Notes: a model not told the origin generated them from the sequence alone. DNA of 64,000 bases from Microbacterium sp. 1S1 (GCF_008271365.1 NZ_CP043430.1:1054001-1118000); one strand, 5' to 3'. Shown: positions 43,270-51,799, counted from the first letter of the stretch. Numbers and translations are program-made.

Positions 43270-43902
43270 TCAGCGGTAGTAGACGACGAGGAACTGATCC
43301 TTGGTGGGGGAGTAGAGGTCGCCGTAGGCCCAGGTTGAGCCAGGGAGGACCTTGCCGTTCTGGAACCAGGTGGACTTGACTGCGTACCGATTGAAGTTGG
43401 ATGCGAGCCCGAGCTTGGAATACCTGCTGCTGTTCGCTGTGATATTCACGGTGACGCCGTAGCTCTTCGTGACACTCGACGAGACGCCGAGGTTGCTCGA
43501 CGCCATGCCGGCACTGAGGCCCAGTCCGGACGATATCGACGACGTGACGGTGGTGTCCTCCCGCCACGAGTAGCCGGTCGAACGCGCCCATGCGCCCGTG
43601 AGGTACTCGACGAACTTCTTCTGGACCAGCACAGGGCCGCTGACCTTCACGGCCTTCTTGACGGGAGCCCCGCAGACAACGCAGCGGGGAGTGACGACGT
43701 TCGTGTGCCCTGATCTTTTCGTGTCGTCGGGTGGGATCGGTGAGGCCCCGGGAGCGCTGCTCAATGTTGATGAGCTGTCGGCCTCGGCCAAGTGGGCAGC
43801 CGAAGACGCAGCAATGGCGGATCCCGGCGATGAGACAAGCAGCGAAATCCCGGCAGCCAGCGCGAGTGCCGCCAGAGACATGGGCCTTCTGAAAACACGC
43901 AT
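43270..43902 (-). CDS. Secreted glycine/serine-rich protein with a CxxC
   Basis: A 210-residue protein. A signal peptide ends near ISLLVSSPGSAIA, and CVVC near residue 75 may form a disulphide. The middle alternates serine and hydrophobic residues (VTSSISSGLGLSAGMASSNL, then SSSVTKSYGVTVNI), a pattern seen in beta-hairpins of some actinobacterial secreted proteins and pore-forming toxins. The C-terminus ends QFLVVYYR. Function is unknown, and its link to the lipoprotein gene suggests a surface complex. Confidence 0.65.
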   Translation of the reverse strand: MRVFRRPMSLAALALAAGISLLVSSPGSAIAASSAAHLAEADSSSTLSSAPGASPIPPDDTKRSGHTNVVTPRCVVCGAPVKKAVKVSGPVLVQKKFVEYLTGAWARSTGYSWREDTTVTSSISSGLGLSAGMASSNLGVSSSVTKSYGVTVNITANSSRYSKLGLASNFNRYAVKSTWFQNGKVLPGSTWAYGDLYSPTKDQFLVVYYR

Positions 43903-44014
43903 ATGGTCCCCCTCAAGGGTCGTAGTGAGATGGGAACAGATAACTCTCGTATGAGGACTATTGCAATATATTTGAGGAGATCACGCACATTGTGGGGAGC
44001 ACTAGGATCCAGGC

Positions 44015-44188
44015 ATGGAAGCGTCGCTCTTCAGCTGGACCGGGTTCGCCATCACCGCAGCGGTCGCGGTCGTGATCCTCGTGCTCGCGTTCCTGCTCGT
44101 GCGCGGGGTGGCGCGAGTGATCGCGCGTCGCCGGAGCCGTGGCCGGGGGCGCATGCCGTCCGCACCTCGCCGACCGTCCGAAACTTGA
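44015..44188 (+). CDS. 57-residue single-pass membrane protein
   Basis: From ATG 44015 the protein reads MEASLFSWTGFAITAAVAVV, continues with one hydrophobic helix to about residue 34, and ends in a strongly basic tail (IARRRSRGRGRMPSAPRRPS). Such short basic-tailed membrane proteins are common in actinobacteria. It is convergent with the DUF4188 gene, 12 bp apart. Confidence 0.55.
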   Translation: MEASLFSWTGFAITAAVAVVILVLAFLLVRGVARVIARRRSRGRGRMPSAPRRPSET

Positions 44189-44200
44189 GTGCGACCCGCC

Positions 44201-44719
44201 TCACGCCGTGGGCTCGTTCGCGGGCGCTGCCGTCGGGGCTGCTGTCTTTCCGTCCGTGAACCGCGCCTGCGCGCGGTCATGGCGTCGCGGTACGGGCACG
44301 TGCTCCGTCGCGGCTGCGAGGCCCATGCGCTTCGTCGAGACGTACACGCTCTCGGCGGTGTCGACGAGGAACGTCTCGTGCCACACGCCGACCGCTCCCG
44401 GAGCCTTGCGGGCGGCGCGGTTGAAGGCGGTCCACGCCGGACGATGCCGCTGGTCCGGGTTCGAGGCATAGGCGTAGAGCTTGTCGACGGACGACCAGAA
44501 CTGCACGACGTAGGGTCCGCCCGATCCGAGGAGGAGCTGGTAGCCGAGCAGTCCGGAGTCGGGCTCGATGCTGAGCTCGCGGAGCATGCGCGGCATGGCG
44601 ACGAATGCCGGCAGCCACAAGTCGGGGCGCCACCACCGGTTGATCTGCATCCCGATGTGGAACACGACGAGCTCGCCCTCGTGGCGGTGGGTCATGCGAC
44701 CCGTGACAACTTTCGACAT
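44201..44719 (-). CDS. DUF4188 (monooxygenase-like) protein
   Basis: A 172-residue protein containing VVFHIGMQINRWWRPDLWLP near residue 18 and GPYVVQFWSSVDKLYAYA near 67, then VWHETFLVDT near 112. This is the DUF4188 family, a dimeric alpha/beta-barrel related to antibiotic-biosynthesis monooxygenases. Its activity is unproven. It is divergent from a MerR regulator across a large palindrome, which implies inducible control. Confidence 0.82.
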   Translation of the reverse strand: MSKVVTGRMTHRHEGELVVFHIGMQINRWWRPDLWLPAFVAMPRMLRELSIEPDSGLLGYQLLLGSGGPYVVQFWSSVDKLYAYASNPDQRHRPAWTAFNRAARKAPGAVGVWHETFLVDTAESVYVSTKRMGLAAATEHVPVPRRHDRAQARFTDGKTAAPTAAPANEPTA

Positions 44720-44735
44720 GGCGACTCCCCAATTG

Positions 44736-44772
44736 GATAGTAGTGCTATCCATAATGGATAGCACTACTATC
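44736..44772. promoter_or_regulatory. 37-bp nested palindrome between DUF4188 and MerR genes
   Basis: The left arm GATAGTAGTGCTATCCA (44736-44752) and right arm TGGATAGCACTACTATC (44756-44772) are perfect inverted complements around TAA. Each arm itself contains GATAG-N5-CTATC, so two 15-bp dyads sit back to back. It lies 16 bp from the DUF4188 start and 17 bp from the MerR start and is the likely binding site of the MerR protein. Confidence 0.88.
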
Positions 44773-44789
44773 GAAGTCAAGGGGTGGCC

Positions 44790-45398
44790 ATGAGGATTTC
44801 CGAACTGTCAGCGCAGACCGGCGTGACCGTGCCGACGATCAAGTACTACCTGCGCGAGGGGCTGCTGCCCGAGGGGGAGCGCACCTCCGCGACGCAGGCC
44901 GTCTATGGCGAGAAGCACGTGGAGCGGCTGCGCGTCATCCGGGCGCTGCTCGACGCCGGCGTGAGCATCGCCGAGACGCGACGGGTGGTCGCGGCGTTGG
45001 ATGATCCGCTTGCGAACCCGCACGAGCTGCTGGGGACCGCGCATGCCGCGATCACTCCGCCGGCGGATGACTCGTTGGACCTCGCCGGCGCTGAGGCGCT
45101 CGCCGCCCGACTCGGGTGGAAGCCGGGGATGTGTGACCCGGCCGTGCTGCATGCGGTCGCGCGGGCGCTGCAGGGGCTGGAGCGCGTCGGATTCACGGTG
45201 CCGGAGGCGGTGATGGCGGAGTACCTCGCGAGTGCGCGGCGGATCGCGGAGACGGAGATCGCGGGGGTGCCGGAGGAGTCGGCCGAGGCCGCGGTGCGGT
45301 ACGTGGTGTTGGGGTCGGTGTTGGTGGAGCCGCTGTTGCTGGCGTTGCGGCGGGTCGCGCAGCAGGTGAGCTCGGCGGAGCGGTTCGGGGAACACTGA
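44790..45398 (+). CDS. MerR family transcriptional regulator
   Basis: A 202-residue regulator. The winged helix-turn-helix reads RISELSAQTGVTVPTIKYYL at the start with the YLREGLLP wing, then a helical sensor part of the TipA/NolA-like length. ATG 44790 is preferred over GTG 44784 because AAGGGG fits its spacing. It should control the divergent DUF4188 gene through the palindrome at 44736-44772. No metal-binding cysteine array is visible, so a small organic ligand is likely. Confidence 0.86.
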   Translation: MRISELSAQTGVTVPTIKYYLREGLLPEGERTSATQAVYGEKHVERLRVIRALLDAGVSIAETRRVVAALDDPLANPHELLGTAHAAITPPADDSLDLAGAEALAARLGWKPGMCDPAVLHAVARALQGLERVGFTVPEAVMAEYLASARRIAETEIAGVPEESAEAAVRYVVLGSVLVEPLLLALRRVAQQVSSAERFGEH

Positions 45399-45413
45399 CC
45401 TTGCCCGCACGGC

Positions 45414-45438
45414 GTGAGTGAGTGTACAGTCACTCTCA
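45414..45438. promoter_or_regulatory. TetR-type operator GAGTGAGTGTACAGTCACTC
   Basis: An inverted repeat with GAGTGA and TCACTC arms around GTGTACAG lies immediately before the TetR start at 45438. A closely matching site stands before the MFS gene at about 46044-46065 (GAGTGAGTGAGTAATCACTC). Two matching sites support control of both genes by this TetR protein. Confidence 0.75.
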
Positions 45439-46004
45439 TGCCATCCTCGCGCACCTCCATCCTCTCTACGGCCGACGCCCGGCGTCCGCTCGTGGCTGCT
45501 GCGGCGCTGAGGGAGTTCGCCCGCGGAGGCTTCCACGGCACCACGGTGGCGGACGTCGCACGCGAAGCGAAGATCTCCCCCGCCTATGTGTTCAAGCTGT
45601 ATGCCGGTAAGGAAGCGCTGTTCATCGCGGCGCTCGAGGCATGCTTCGACGCGATCCTCGTCGCCCTGGAAGACGGTGCCGACGCGGCGTCCGACCAGAA
45701 GCCGGAATCTGTCCTCGATGCCATGGGAGACGCCTACGCCCGCCTCATCTCCGACCGCACGCTTCTGATGCTCCAGGTGCACGCGCAGTCAGTCGCCGAC
45801 ATCCCGGAGATCGGGGCGGCGCTTCGTGCCGGGCTCGGGCGCATCACGACATACGTCCAGTCGCGCTCCCGGGGCAGCGACGACGACGTGCAGCGCTTCA
45901 TCGCCTACGGGCAGCTCTGCCACCTCATCGTCACCACGCAGCTCGACGGGCGAACCGAGGAGTGGGTGCCCGTCCTGACAAAGGGCATCAGTCACCCCGA
46001 TTGA
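45438..46004 (+). CDS. TetR/AcrR family regulator of MFS exporter
   Basis: A 188-residue regulator. The helix-turn-helix TTVADVAREAKISPAYVFKL lies near residues 34-53, and a helical ligand domain follows. It precedes an MFS drug exporter in the same direction. Both have the GAGTGA-TCACTC operator, so it represses its own gene and the exporter. ATG 45438 sits right after the operator. Confidence 0.88.
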   Translation: MPSSRTSILSTADARRPLVAAAALREFARGGFHGTTVADVAREAKISPAYVFKLYAGKEALFIAALEACFDAILVALEDGADAASDQKPESVLDAMGDAYARLISDRTLLMLQVHAQSVADIPEIGAALRAGLGRITTYVQSRSRGSDDDVQRFIAYGQLCHLIVTTQLDGRTEEWVPVLTKGISHPD

Positions 46005-46043
46005 CCCCGCGGGCGTGCGATGCCCGTTCGCATGTCCGCAAGA

Positions 46044-46065
46044 GTGAGTGAGTAATCACTCTCCA
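46044..46065. promoter_or_regulatory. Matching operator before MFS exporter
   Basis: GAGTGAGTGAGTAATCACTC repeats the site before the TetR gene with the same arms and a slightly different centre. It lies about 28 bp upstream of the exporter ATG at 46093. Confidence 0.72.
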
Positions 46066-46092
46066 CTAACCTCGATAGGAAAGAGAAGGCAC

Positions 46093-47517
46093 ATGTCCAC
46101 ACTCGTCGCCCCTCCCGCCCGCACGCTTACGGCGCCGCGAAGCACCCGTCGGTGGCTCGCGCTCAGCGTGCTCGCCCTCGCCCAGTTCCTCGTGGTGCTT
46201 GACGCGTCCATCGTCAACATCGCCCTCCCCGTTCTCGGGCGGCAGCTCGGCATGGATACCGCGGCTCTCGCCTGGGTCATCACCGCCTACGTGCTCGCGT
46301 TCGGCGGGCTCCTGCTCCTCGGGGGCCGCCTCGCCGACCGGTACGGACACCGCCGCGTGTTCCTCCTCGGCGCCCTGGGGTTCGTGGTGGCCTCCGCCCT
46401 CGCCGGCCTTTCAGTCCTGCCCGCGATGCTCCTCACGGCCCGCGCGCTCCAGGGAGCGTGCGCGGCGCTGCTCGCTCCAGCCGCCCTCGCCCTCCTCACG
46501 CATCTCTTCCCCGACGACACCGAACGCACCCGGGCGCTGGGCGTGTGGGGAGCTGTCGCCGGCATCGGGTCGGCGGCCGGTGTGCTGCTCGGCGGCATCC
46601 TTACTGCGACCCTCGGCTGGCAGTCGGTGTTCTTCGTGAACGTGCCCGTCGGCGCCCTCGTGCTCATCGTCGTCCCGCTCCTCATCACACGCGACACCGT
46701 CCGCGCCGCCGGACGCCTCGACGTCCCCGGCGCTCTCACGGTGACCGCGGCCCTCGTTTCCCTCGTCGGAGCCTTCAGCGCTGTCGAGCAGCTTGGCTTC
46801 CTCCACCCGCTGCCCGTTGTGCTGTGTGCCGCCGCCCTGGTGCTCGCGCTGGCCTTCATTGTCATCGAGCGCCGCACGCCGGAGCCGCTCCTGCCGCTGA
46901 CGGTCTTCCGCAACCGGGATCTCGCCCTCGGCAACGTCGTGATGCTTCTCGGAGGCGCCGCTATGGTCGCGCTCTTCTTCGCCCTCTCCGTGTTCATGCA
47001 GGAAGTGCTGGGCTACGACGCGCTCGCCACTGGCCTCACGCAGCTCCCTCTGGCCGCAGCGCTCGTGATCGTCGCCGGAGTCGTCCCGGTCCTCATCGCG
47101 AGGGCAGGAGGCCGTGTCGTGCTCGCGGCATCGCTCGTGGGGCTGGGAAGCGGGCTCGTGTGGCTTGCGTTCGCTCCGTCCGACGCGGTCTTTCTCGTTC
47201 ACCTGCTCGGGCCGACCCTGCTGATCGGCGTGGGCCTGGGTGGCGCGTTCGTCGCCATCACCCAGCTCGCGGTCGATGGCGTCCACGGAGGGGAAGCGGG
47301 GCTCGCTGGCGGACTCATCAACACCAGCCAGCAGATCGGAGGTGCGGTTGGTCTTGCCGTGCTCGGGTCCATCGCTGGACTCCGGACGTCGGCCCTGGAT
47401 CTCGCTGGCGCCTCGCCGGCGGATGCTCTCACGGGTGGGTTCGCCTGGCTCTTCCTGGGAGCGGCCGCGTTGTCCCTCCTGGGGGCAGGTGTCGTCGCCG
47501 TGTGGCGGCGCGTATAG
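46093..47517 (+). CDS. MFS drug exporter, DHA2 (EmrB/QacA) type
   Basis: A 474-residue transporter with about fourteen helices. Helix 1 contains the motif LDASIVNIALPVLGRQLG near residue 33, and motif A GGRLADRYGHRRVF is near 75. Motif C-like GVWGAVAGIGSAAGVLLGG near 145 marks drug/proton antiporters. It is controlled by the adjacent TetR. ATG 46093 has a purine-rich GAGAAGG upstream and fits the N-terminus of the family. It ends shortly before a strong hairpin terminator. Confidence 0.9.
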   Translation: MSTLVAPPARTLTAPRSTRRWLALSVLALAQFLVVLDASIVNIALPVLGRQLGMDTAALAWVITAYVLAFGGLLLLGGRLADRYGHRRVFLLGALGFVVASALAGLSVLPAMLLTARALQGACAALLAPAALALLTHLFPDDTERTRALGVWGAVAGIGSAAGVLLGGILTATLGWQSVFFVNVPVGALVLIVVPLLITRDTVRAAGRLDVPGALTVTAALVSLVGAFSAVEQLGFLHPLPVVLCAAALVLALAFIVIERRTPEPLLPLTVFRNRDLALGNVVMLLGGAAMVALFFALSVFMQEVLGYDALATGLTQLPLAAALVIVAGVVPVLIARAGGRVVLAASLVGLGSGLVWLAFAPSDAVFLVHLLGPTLLIGVGLGGAFVAITQLAVDGVHGGEAGLAGGLINTSQQIGGAVGLAVLGSIAGLRTSALDLAGASPADALTGGFAWLFLGAAALSLLGAGVVAVWRRV

Positions 47518-47532
47518 AGGCCGCGAGTTATG

Positions 47533-47567
47533 CCCCGCGCGCTCGGGATGTCACCGAGCGCGCGGGG
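47533..47567. terminator. Strong hairpin terminator after MFS gene
   Basis: A perfect 14-bp stem CCCCGCGCGCTCGG (47533-47546) and CCGAGCGCGCGGGG (47554-47567) with the loop GATGTCA lies 16 bp after the stop codon. There is no T tract, as is frequent in high-GC actinobacteria. Confidence 0.78.
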
Positions 47568-47637
47568 ATACGTGCCATTCCATAACAAACCCGCAAACAG
47601 CCGCTTTCGGCTCACAGCGTTCTGTCAGGATGAGCGC

Positions 47638-48546
47638 ATGACAACACCCAACAACACTCCCGCGGGCTGGTACGACGACGGCTCGGGTCGGAATCGTTGG
47701 TGGGACGGTCAGCAGTGGGGGAATTTTGCCGATGAGGCAAGCGCTCCGGCTCCCGTCACCACCGCCGCGCCTGTCTCGCCCGCCGAGTCTCCGAAGAAGC
47801 TCAACGTTCTCGCGCTCGTGTCGGCGATCGTGGCCGTGATCGGCTTCGTCTTCGCCTGCATTCCCGGCGCACTGATTGTCGGCTGGATCCTTCTTCCCAT
47901 TGCCTTCGTGTTGAGCATCGTCTCGCTCTTCCTCAAGGGAGACAAGAAGTGGCTCGGCATCGTCGGACTCGTCCTTTCGATCGTCGGAACGATCGTCGGA
48001 GTCCTCGTGTTCCTCGGAGTCGTCGCTGCCTCGGTCGATGAGGCGTTCAGCGGCGGGGAGACGACGGTGACGCAGCCGACCGAGGAGGGCGGCGCTGAAG
48101 AAGAAGCAGCGGAAGAACCGACCGCAGGCGAGCAGGGAAGCAGGGAGAATCCGCTCGCGCTCGGCTCGGAGGTCAGCAACAGCAACTGGACTGTCGTCGT
48201 CAACTCCGTGAACCCGGACGGCAACGCTGTCGTTGCAGAGGCGAACCAGTTCAACGAAGCCCCTCCGGCAGGGTCCCACTATGAGATCGTGAACTACACG
48301 ATCACGTACAAGGGCGAAGAATCCGCGTATGCCGTGGAGGTCATGGTCGACGCGGTCACCTCGGCGGGAAATGTCATCAACGGCTATGACAACTTCGCGA
48401 TTCTCACCGATAGCTTCTCCTCAGATGAGATGTACAAGGACGGCAGCGTCACGGGCTCTCAGGCGTTCCTCGTTCCGGACGGCGAGACGATCCTGATCCG
48501 CGTCACCCCCGGCGTCCTCGCCGACGAGGTCTTCATCAAGCCGTAA
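47638..48546 (+). CDS. DUF2510 membrane protein with DUF4352-like extracellular domain
   Basis: A 302-residue protein. The N-terminal DUF2510 motif AGWYDDGSGRNRWWDGQQW is at residues 9-27. A short Ala/Pro linker is followed by helices near 56-78, 80-98 and 104-130. A Glu-rich linker (TEEGGAEEEAAEEP) leads to a C-terminal extracellular Ig-like domain with NPLALGSEVSNSNWTVVVNS, typical of DUF4352. Function is unknown, and such proteins are often surface or stress-linked. A T-tailed terminator follows. Confidence 0.8.
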   Translation: MTTPNNTPAGWYDDGSGRNRWWDGQQWGNFADEASAPAPVTTAAPVSPAESPKKLNVLALVSAIVAVIGFVFACIPGALIVGWILLPIAFVLSIVSLFLKGDKKWLGIVGLVLSIVGTIVGVLVFLGVVAASVDEAFSGGETTVTQPTEEGGAEEEAAEEPTAGEQGSRENPLALGSEVSNSNWTVVVNSVNPDGNAVVAEANQFNEAPPAGSHYEIVNYTITYKGEESAYAVEVMVDAVTSAGNVINGYDNFAILTDSFSSDEMYKDGSVTGSQAFLVPDGETILIRVTPGVLADEVFIKP

Positions 48547-48559
48547 CAGTGCGGCATGA

Positions 48560-48593
48560 GGCCCCGGAGCGCAGTTGCGCTCCGGGGCCTTTT
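48560..48593. terminator. Rho-independent terminator
   Basis: A 13-bp stem GGCCCCGGAGCGC (48560-48572) and GCGCTCCGGGGCC (48577-48589) with loop AGTT is followed by TTTT. It lies 14 bp after the DUF2510 gene and is a classic intrinsic terminator. Confidence 0.9.
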
Positions 48594-48689
48594 CGCGTCA
48601 GCCGCCGGCTCCTCGGGTCGGCCCGCGGGTCAGGTCGTGCGCTTGCGGGGGGCGGCGCTCCGCGGGGGATTCGCCCGCAGATGGGCGCT

Positions 48690-48863
48690 GACCTTCGTCA
48701 TGACCCGGGCGAGTGCCTCCACCTCACCGAGCTGGTGGCGCTGCTCGACAGCGGCGAGCTGACGTTGGAGGTCAGCCGTCGCATCCCTCTCGCCGACCTT
48801 CCGGCGTTGCATTCGGAAGCGGCTGAAGGCCGAATCGTCGGGAAGGTGATCGTGCTCCCGTGA
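48690..48863 (+). pseudogene. 3' remnant of a zinc-type oxidoreductase (quinone-oxidoreductase-like)
   Basis: The reading LTELVALLDSGELTLEVSRR and then ADLPALHSEAAEGRIVGKVI ends at 48863. It matches the C-terminal end of the MDR/quinone-oxidoreductase family (helix, GKLxPVVxRxFPL, and GKVVL). Just upstream another frame gives RRWALTFVMTRASAS, which reads as the preceding part of the same protein, so a frameshift joins the two. No start or Rossmann fold remains. The fragment follows directly on the terminator, a decayed gene end. Confidence 0.7.
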
Positions 48864-48933
48864 GAGCGGACGGGGGGTGCGGACGCCGGTCGGTCAACCT
48901 GGGCTGATCGACCGGCGTGGCGTCGGCTTCCGA

Positions 48934-50436
48934 TTAGGCGAACCCGCCCGTCAACCGTCCCCGCATCCGCGAACTACTCTCATTCATCCCGACGATCTCC
49001 ACCGTCTTCGCCAGACTGGCATACTTCGTCTCAATCGCATCCAGCGCGGCAACGGTCGATGCATCCCACACATGCGACCCCGACAGATCGACGACAACCC
49101 GAGACGGATCCTCCGTATAGGAGAACAACGTCGTCAGGTCGTTGCTCGACGCGAAGAACAACTCCCCCTCCACGACGTACGTCACCACGTCACCCGCCGC
49201 ACTCAGAACACGGCGGACCGAAACGAAGTGCGCGACCCGCCGCACGAACAGCACCGACGCAACGAGCACCCCACCGACGACCCCCACTGCCAGGTTGTGC
49301 GTGATCAGCACCAGCACCACGGTCGCCACCATCACGAACGTCTCGCTCTTCGGCATCCGCTTCAGCGTCGACGGACGCACACTGTGCCAGTCGAACGCCC
49401 CGATCGCGACCATGATCATCACGGCCACCAATGCCGCCATCGGAATCGTCCCGACGAAGTCGCCGAACACCACGACCAGCAGGAACAGGAAGATCCCGGC
49501 GCAGAACGTCGAGATGCGGGTCCGCGCACCCGAGGCCTTCACGTTGATCATGGTCTGACCGATCACCGCGCACCCGCCCATGCCGCCGAACATCCCGGAC
49601 AGCACGTTCGCGACGCCCTGCCCCCATGATTCGCGGGTCTTGTTCGAGTGGGTGTCGGTGATCTCGTCGACGAGCTTCGCGGTGAGCAGCGACTCCATCA
49701 GCCCGACGAGCGCGACCCCGAGCGCGAACGGCGCGATGATCGTGAACGTCTCCCACGTCAGCGGGACGTTCGGGATGAACAGCGACGGCAGACTCCGCGG
49801 CAGCTCACCCTGATCGCCGACCGTCGGCACCGTGATCCCGAAGGCGAGAACGACCCCGGTCACGATGACCACCGACACGAGCGGCGCCGGCACGATCTTG
49901 GTCAGCTTCGGCATCACCAGCATCACGACGATGCCGAGCGCCACCAGCGGATACACCAGCCACGGCACGTCGATGAGTTGCGGGAACTGCGAGCTGAACA
50001 CGAAGATCGCGAGCGCGTTCACGAACCCGACCATCACGCTGCGGGGGATGAACCGCATGAGCTTCGCGACGCCGAGCACCCCGAGGACCACCTGGAAGAT
50101 CCCGGCGAGGATGACCGTCGCGATGAAGTAGTCGAGCCCGTACGTCGGCGCGACGGGAGCGATCACGAGCGCCACAGCTCCGGTCGCCGCGGTCACCATC
50201 GCCGGACGCCCGCCCAGGAACGCGATCGACACGGCCATGATGAACGACGAGAACAGCCCGACCTTCGGGTCCACCCCGGCGATCACCGAGAACGCGATCG
50301 CCTCCGGGATGAGCGCGAGCCCGACGACGAGCCCGGCCAGTACCTCTCGCGTCAGCAGTCGCGGGTTCTTGAGCGCGTCGAGCACCGAGGGGCGGGCGCG
50401 ATAACGGGCGCGGTCGTCGACCGTCGTTGCAGACAT
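48934..50436 (-). CDS. SulP family anion transporter with STAS domain
   Basis: A 500-residue transporter. Helices run from about residue 30 to 400, with LIPEAIAFSVIAGVDPKVGL near residue 41 and GGMGGCAVIGQTMIN near 275, both SulP signatures. The C-terminal STAS domain includes RVVVDLSGSHVWDASTVAALDAI near 444. SulP members move sulfate, bicarbonate or other anions with H+ or Na+. The exact anion cannot be read. It starts at ATG 50436. Confidence 0.9.
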   Translation of the reverse strand: MSATTVDDRARYRARPSVLDALKNPRLLTREVLAGLVVGLALIPEAIAFSVIAGVDPKVGLFSSFIMAVSIAFLGGRPAMVTAATGAVALVIAPVAPTYGLDYFIATVILAGIFQVVLGVLGVAKLMRFIPRSVMVGFVNALAIFVFSSQFPQLIDVPWLVYPLVALGIVVMLVMPKLTKIVPAPLVSVVIVTGVVLAFGITVPTVGDQGELPRSLPSLFIPNVPLTWETFTIIAPFALGVALVGLMESLLTAKLVDEITDTHSNKTRESWGQGVANVLSGMFGGMGGCAVIGQTMINVKASGARTRISTFCAGIFLFLLVVVFGDFVGTIPMAALVAVMIMVAIGAFDWHSVRPSTLKRMPKSETFVMVATVVLVLITHNLAVGVVGGVLVASVLFVRRVAHFVSVRRVLSAAGDVVTYVVEGELFFASSNDLTTLFSYTEDPSRVVVDLSGSHVWDASTVAALDAIETKYASLAKTVEIVGMNESSSRMRGRLTGGFA

Positions 50437-50546
50437 GGAGCTCCAGGGGAAGGTGCCTCAGAGAGGAGGCAGACGTTCCAGCCTAAAGCGGACGCGTCCG
50501 CCTCTCGGACGAGTGCTCGCGTGCGGCCGGTCGCTGTCGCGTGCAG

Positions 50547-51188
50547 TCACTCTCGGAAGTAGGGAGTGAACTCCGCCGTCACGTCCCGCCCCAGAGTCTG
50601 CGCGGCACGGAGAGACAGAAGGTGGCCATTCACATGCGCTGACCAGCGCGAAGCATTGCGTACCTCATTCGGTTCGATCTCCCTCGCCCACTGGAGCGCA
50701 TACGTGCGCGAATCGAGCACCAGGAGCGTGGCAACGTCGAAGTCGAAGGACCGAAAGACGGAGAAGACCGCATTCGCACTCGTGGATGCGCTCCTTGTTC
50801 GTGCCTTCACCTGGATGCGACGGTCACCCGCGAGTACGTCGTGCGACTTGGCGGAGTTCGGCTCGAGAACGCCACCGTAGACCTGAGCGGCGATGTACTC
50901 GGCGTAGTCGCCGAGAGGCGCGTTCCCGGTCCGGACGACTCCGCGCATGCGCAGCTCGGCGAGAATCTGCGCATACTGCGTCAGCAGCGCGGTCGTCGGC
51001 TCCGACTCGAGAGGCCGTGCCACCTCCCCAGCGAAGACCTCATCGAAGAGACCAAGGACGTCCTCGGCGGTCAGCTCCCAGGCCTTGCCGCCCTTCGGAA
51101 GGGCACCGTGACGGGACCGTAGAGCGGTGCGCGCCTCTGCTATCGGCACGTCGAACCGGGCAGCGAATGCATGGGCGGTGATCTTCAC
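50547..51188 (-). CDS. Possible PD-(D/E)XK-fold nuclease-like orphan (DUF6998-like)
   Basis: A 213-residue protein. The first 70 residues are helical. The core reads GNAPLGDYAEYIAAQVYGG near residue 90, SHDVLAGDRRIQVKARTRS near 113-131 and then VFRSFDFDVATLLVLDSRTY. The DRRIQVKAR strand with an earlier acidic residue resembles the D-(E/Q)-x-K core of restriction-type nucleases, though only QxK is clear. It stands alone with no methyltransferase neighbour, so it is not a typical restriction system. A nucleic-acid role is a guess. Confidence 0.55.
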   Translation of the reverse strand: MKITAHAFAARFDVPIAEARTALRSRHGALPKGGKAWELTAEDVLGLFDEVFAGEVARPLESEPTTALLTQYAQILAELRMRGVVRTGNAPLGDYAEYIAAQVYGGVLEPNSAKSHDVLAGDRRIQVKARTRSASTSANAVFSVFRSFDFDVATLLVLDSRTYALQWAREIEPNEVRNASRWSAHVNGHLLSLRAAQTLGRDVTAEFTPYFRE

Positions 51189-51286
51189 CCTTTCACGCTA
51201 TCCACGACGGAGGAGAAACCAGCCCCTCTTCCACCCGCCCCTCACATCCGCCAGGATGAACACGACCGCCCCGAAGGAGCCCCCGC

Positions 51287-51799
51287 ATGTCGTCGCTCGC
51301 ACCCTCCACCTCCCCGGACACGGCTTCCGCTCGACTCCCCGGCGCCGTGGTCATCGCCGCGATCCGCCGCGTCCTCCTGTGGTCGCTGATCGTCGCGTTC
51401 GTCTATCCGGTGTTCATGACCGCCAGCAAAGGCATCTGTCCCGGCGGCGTCGACGGGAACGGCGGGTTCATCGACTCCGCGGGTCAGCCCGTGGAGGAGG
51501 CTCCGCAGTGCATCCAGCTCACGCTCGCGCCGAGCCCCCTCGTCTACATCGCCATCGCCGTCATCGTGCTGCTCGCGCTCGGTCGCGTGATCAAGGCGAC
51601 TGACGAGCGCGCGGCGCTTCGCACCCTGGAGTGGACCCTGCGCGGAGTCGGACTGTTCGTGGTGGTCGCGATCGTCGTCTCGCACGTGTGGTTCGCGCTG
51701 ATCCCGATCGAGCAGTTCACCGGCGACTCCTGGAGCGTCGTCAGCCCGTTCCCGTTCGGCGCGATCGACGTCGAGGTGACGCCGATGACGACCTCGTGA
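51287..51799 (+). CDS. Three-helix membrane protein of unknown function
   Basis: A 170-residue protein with helices near residues 28-48, 85-105 and 120-140. An outside loop between the first two holds two cysteines (GICPGG and APQCIQL). No family was recognised. It is convergent with the metallophosphoesterase, 4 bp apart. Confidence 0.62.
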   Translation: MSSLAPSTSPDTASARLPGAVVIAAIRRVLLWSLIVAFVYPVFMTASKGICPGGVDGNGGFIDSAGQPVEEAPQCIQLTLAPSPLVYIAIAVIVLLALGRVIKATDERAALRTLEWTLRGVGLFVVVAIVVSHVWFALIPIEQFTGDSWSVVSPFPFGAIDVEVTPMTTS

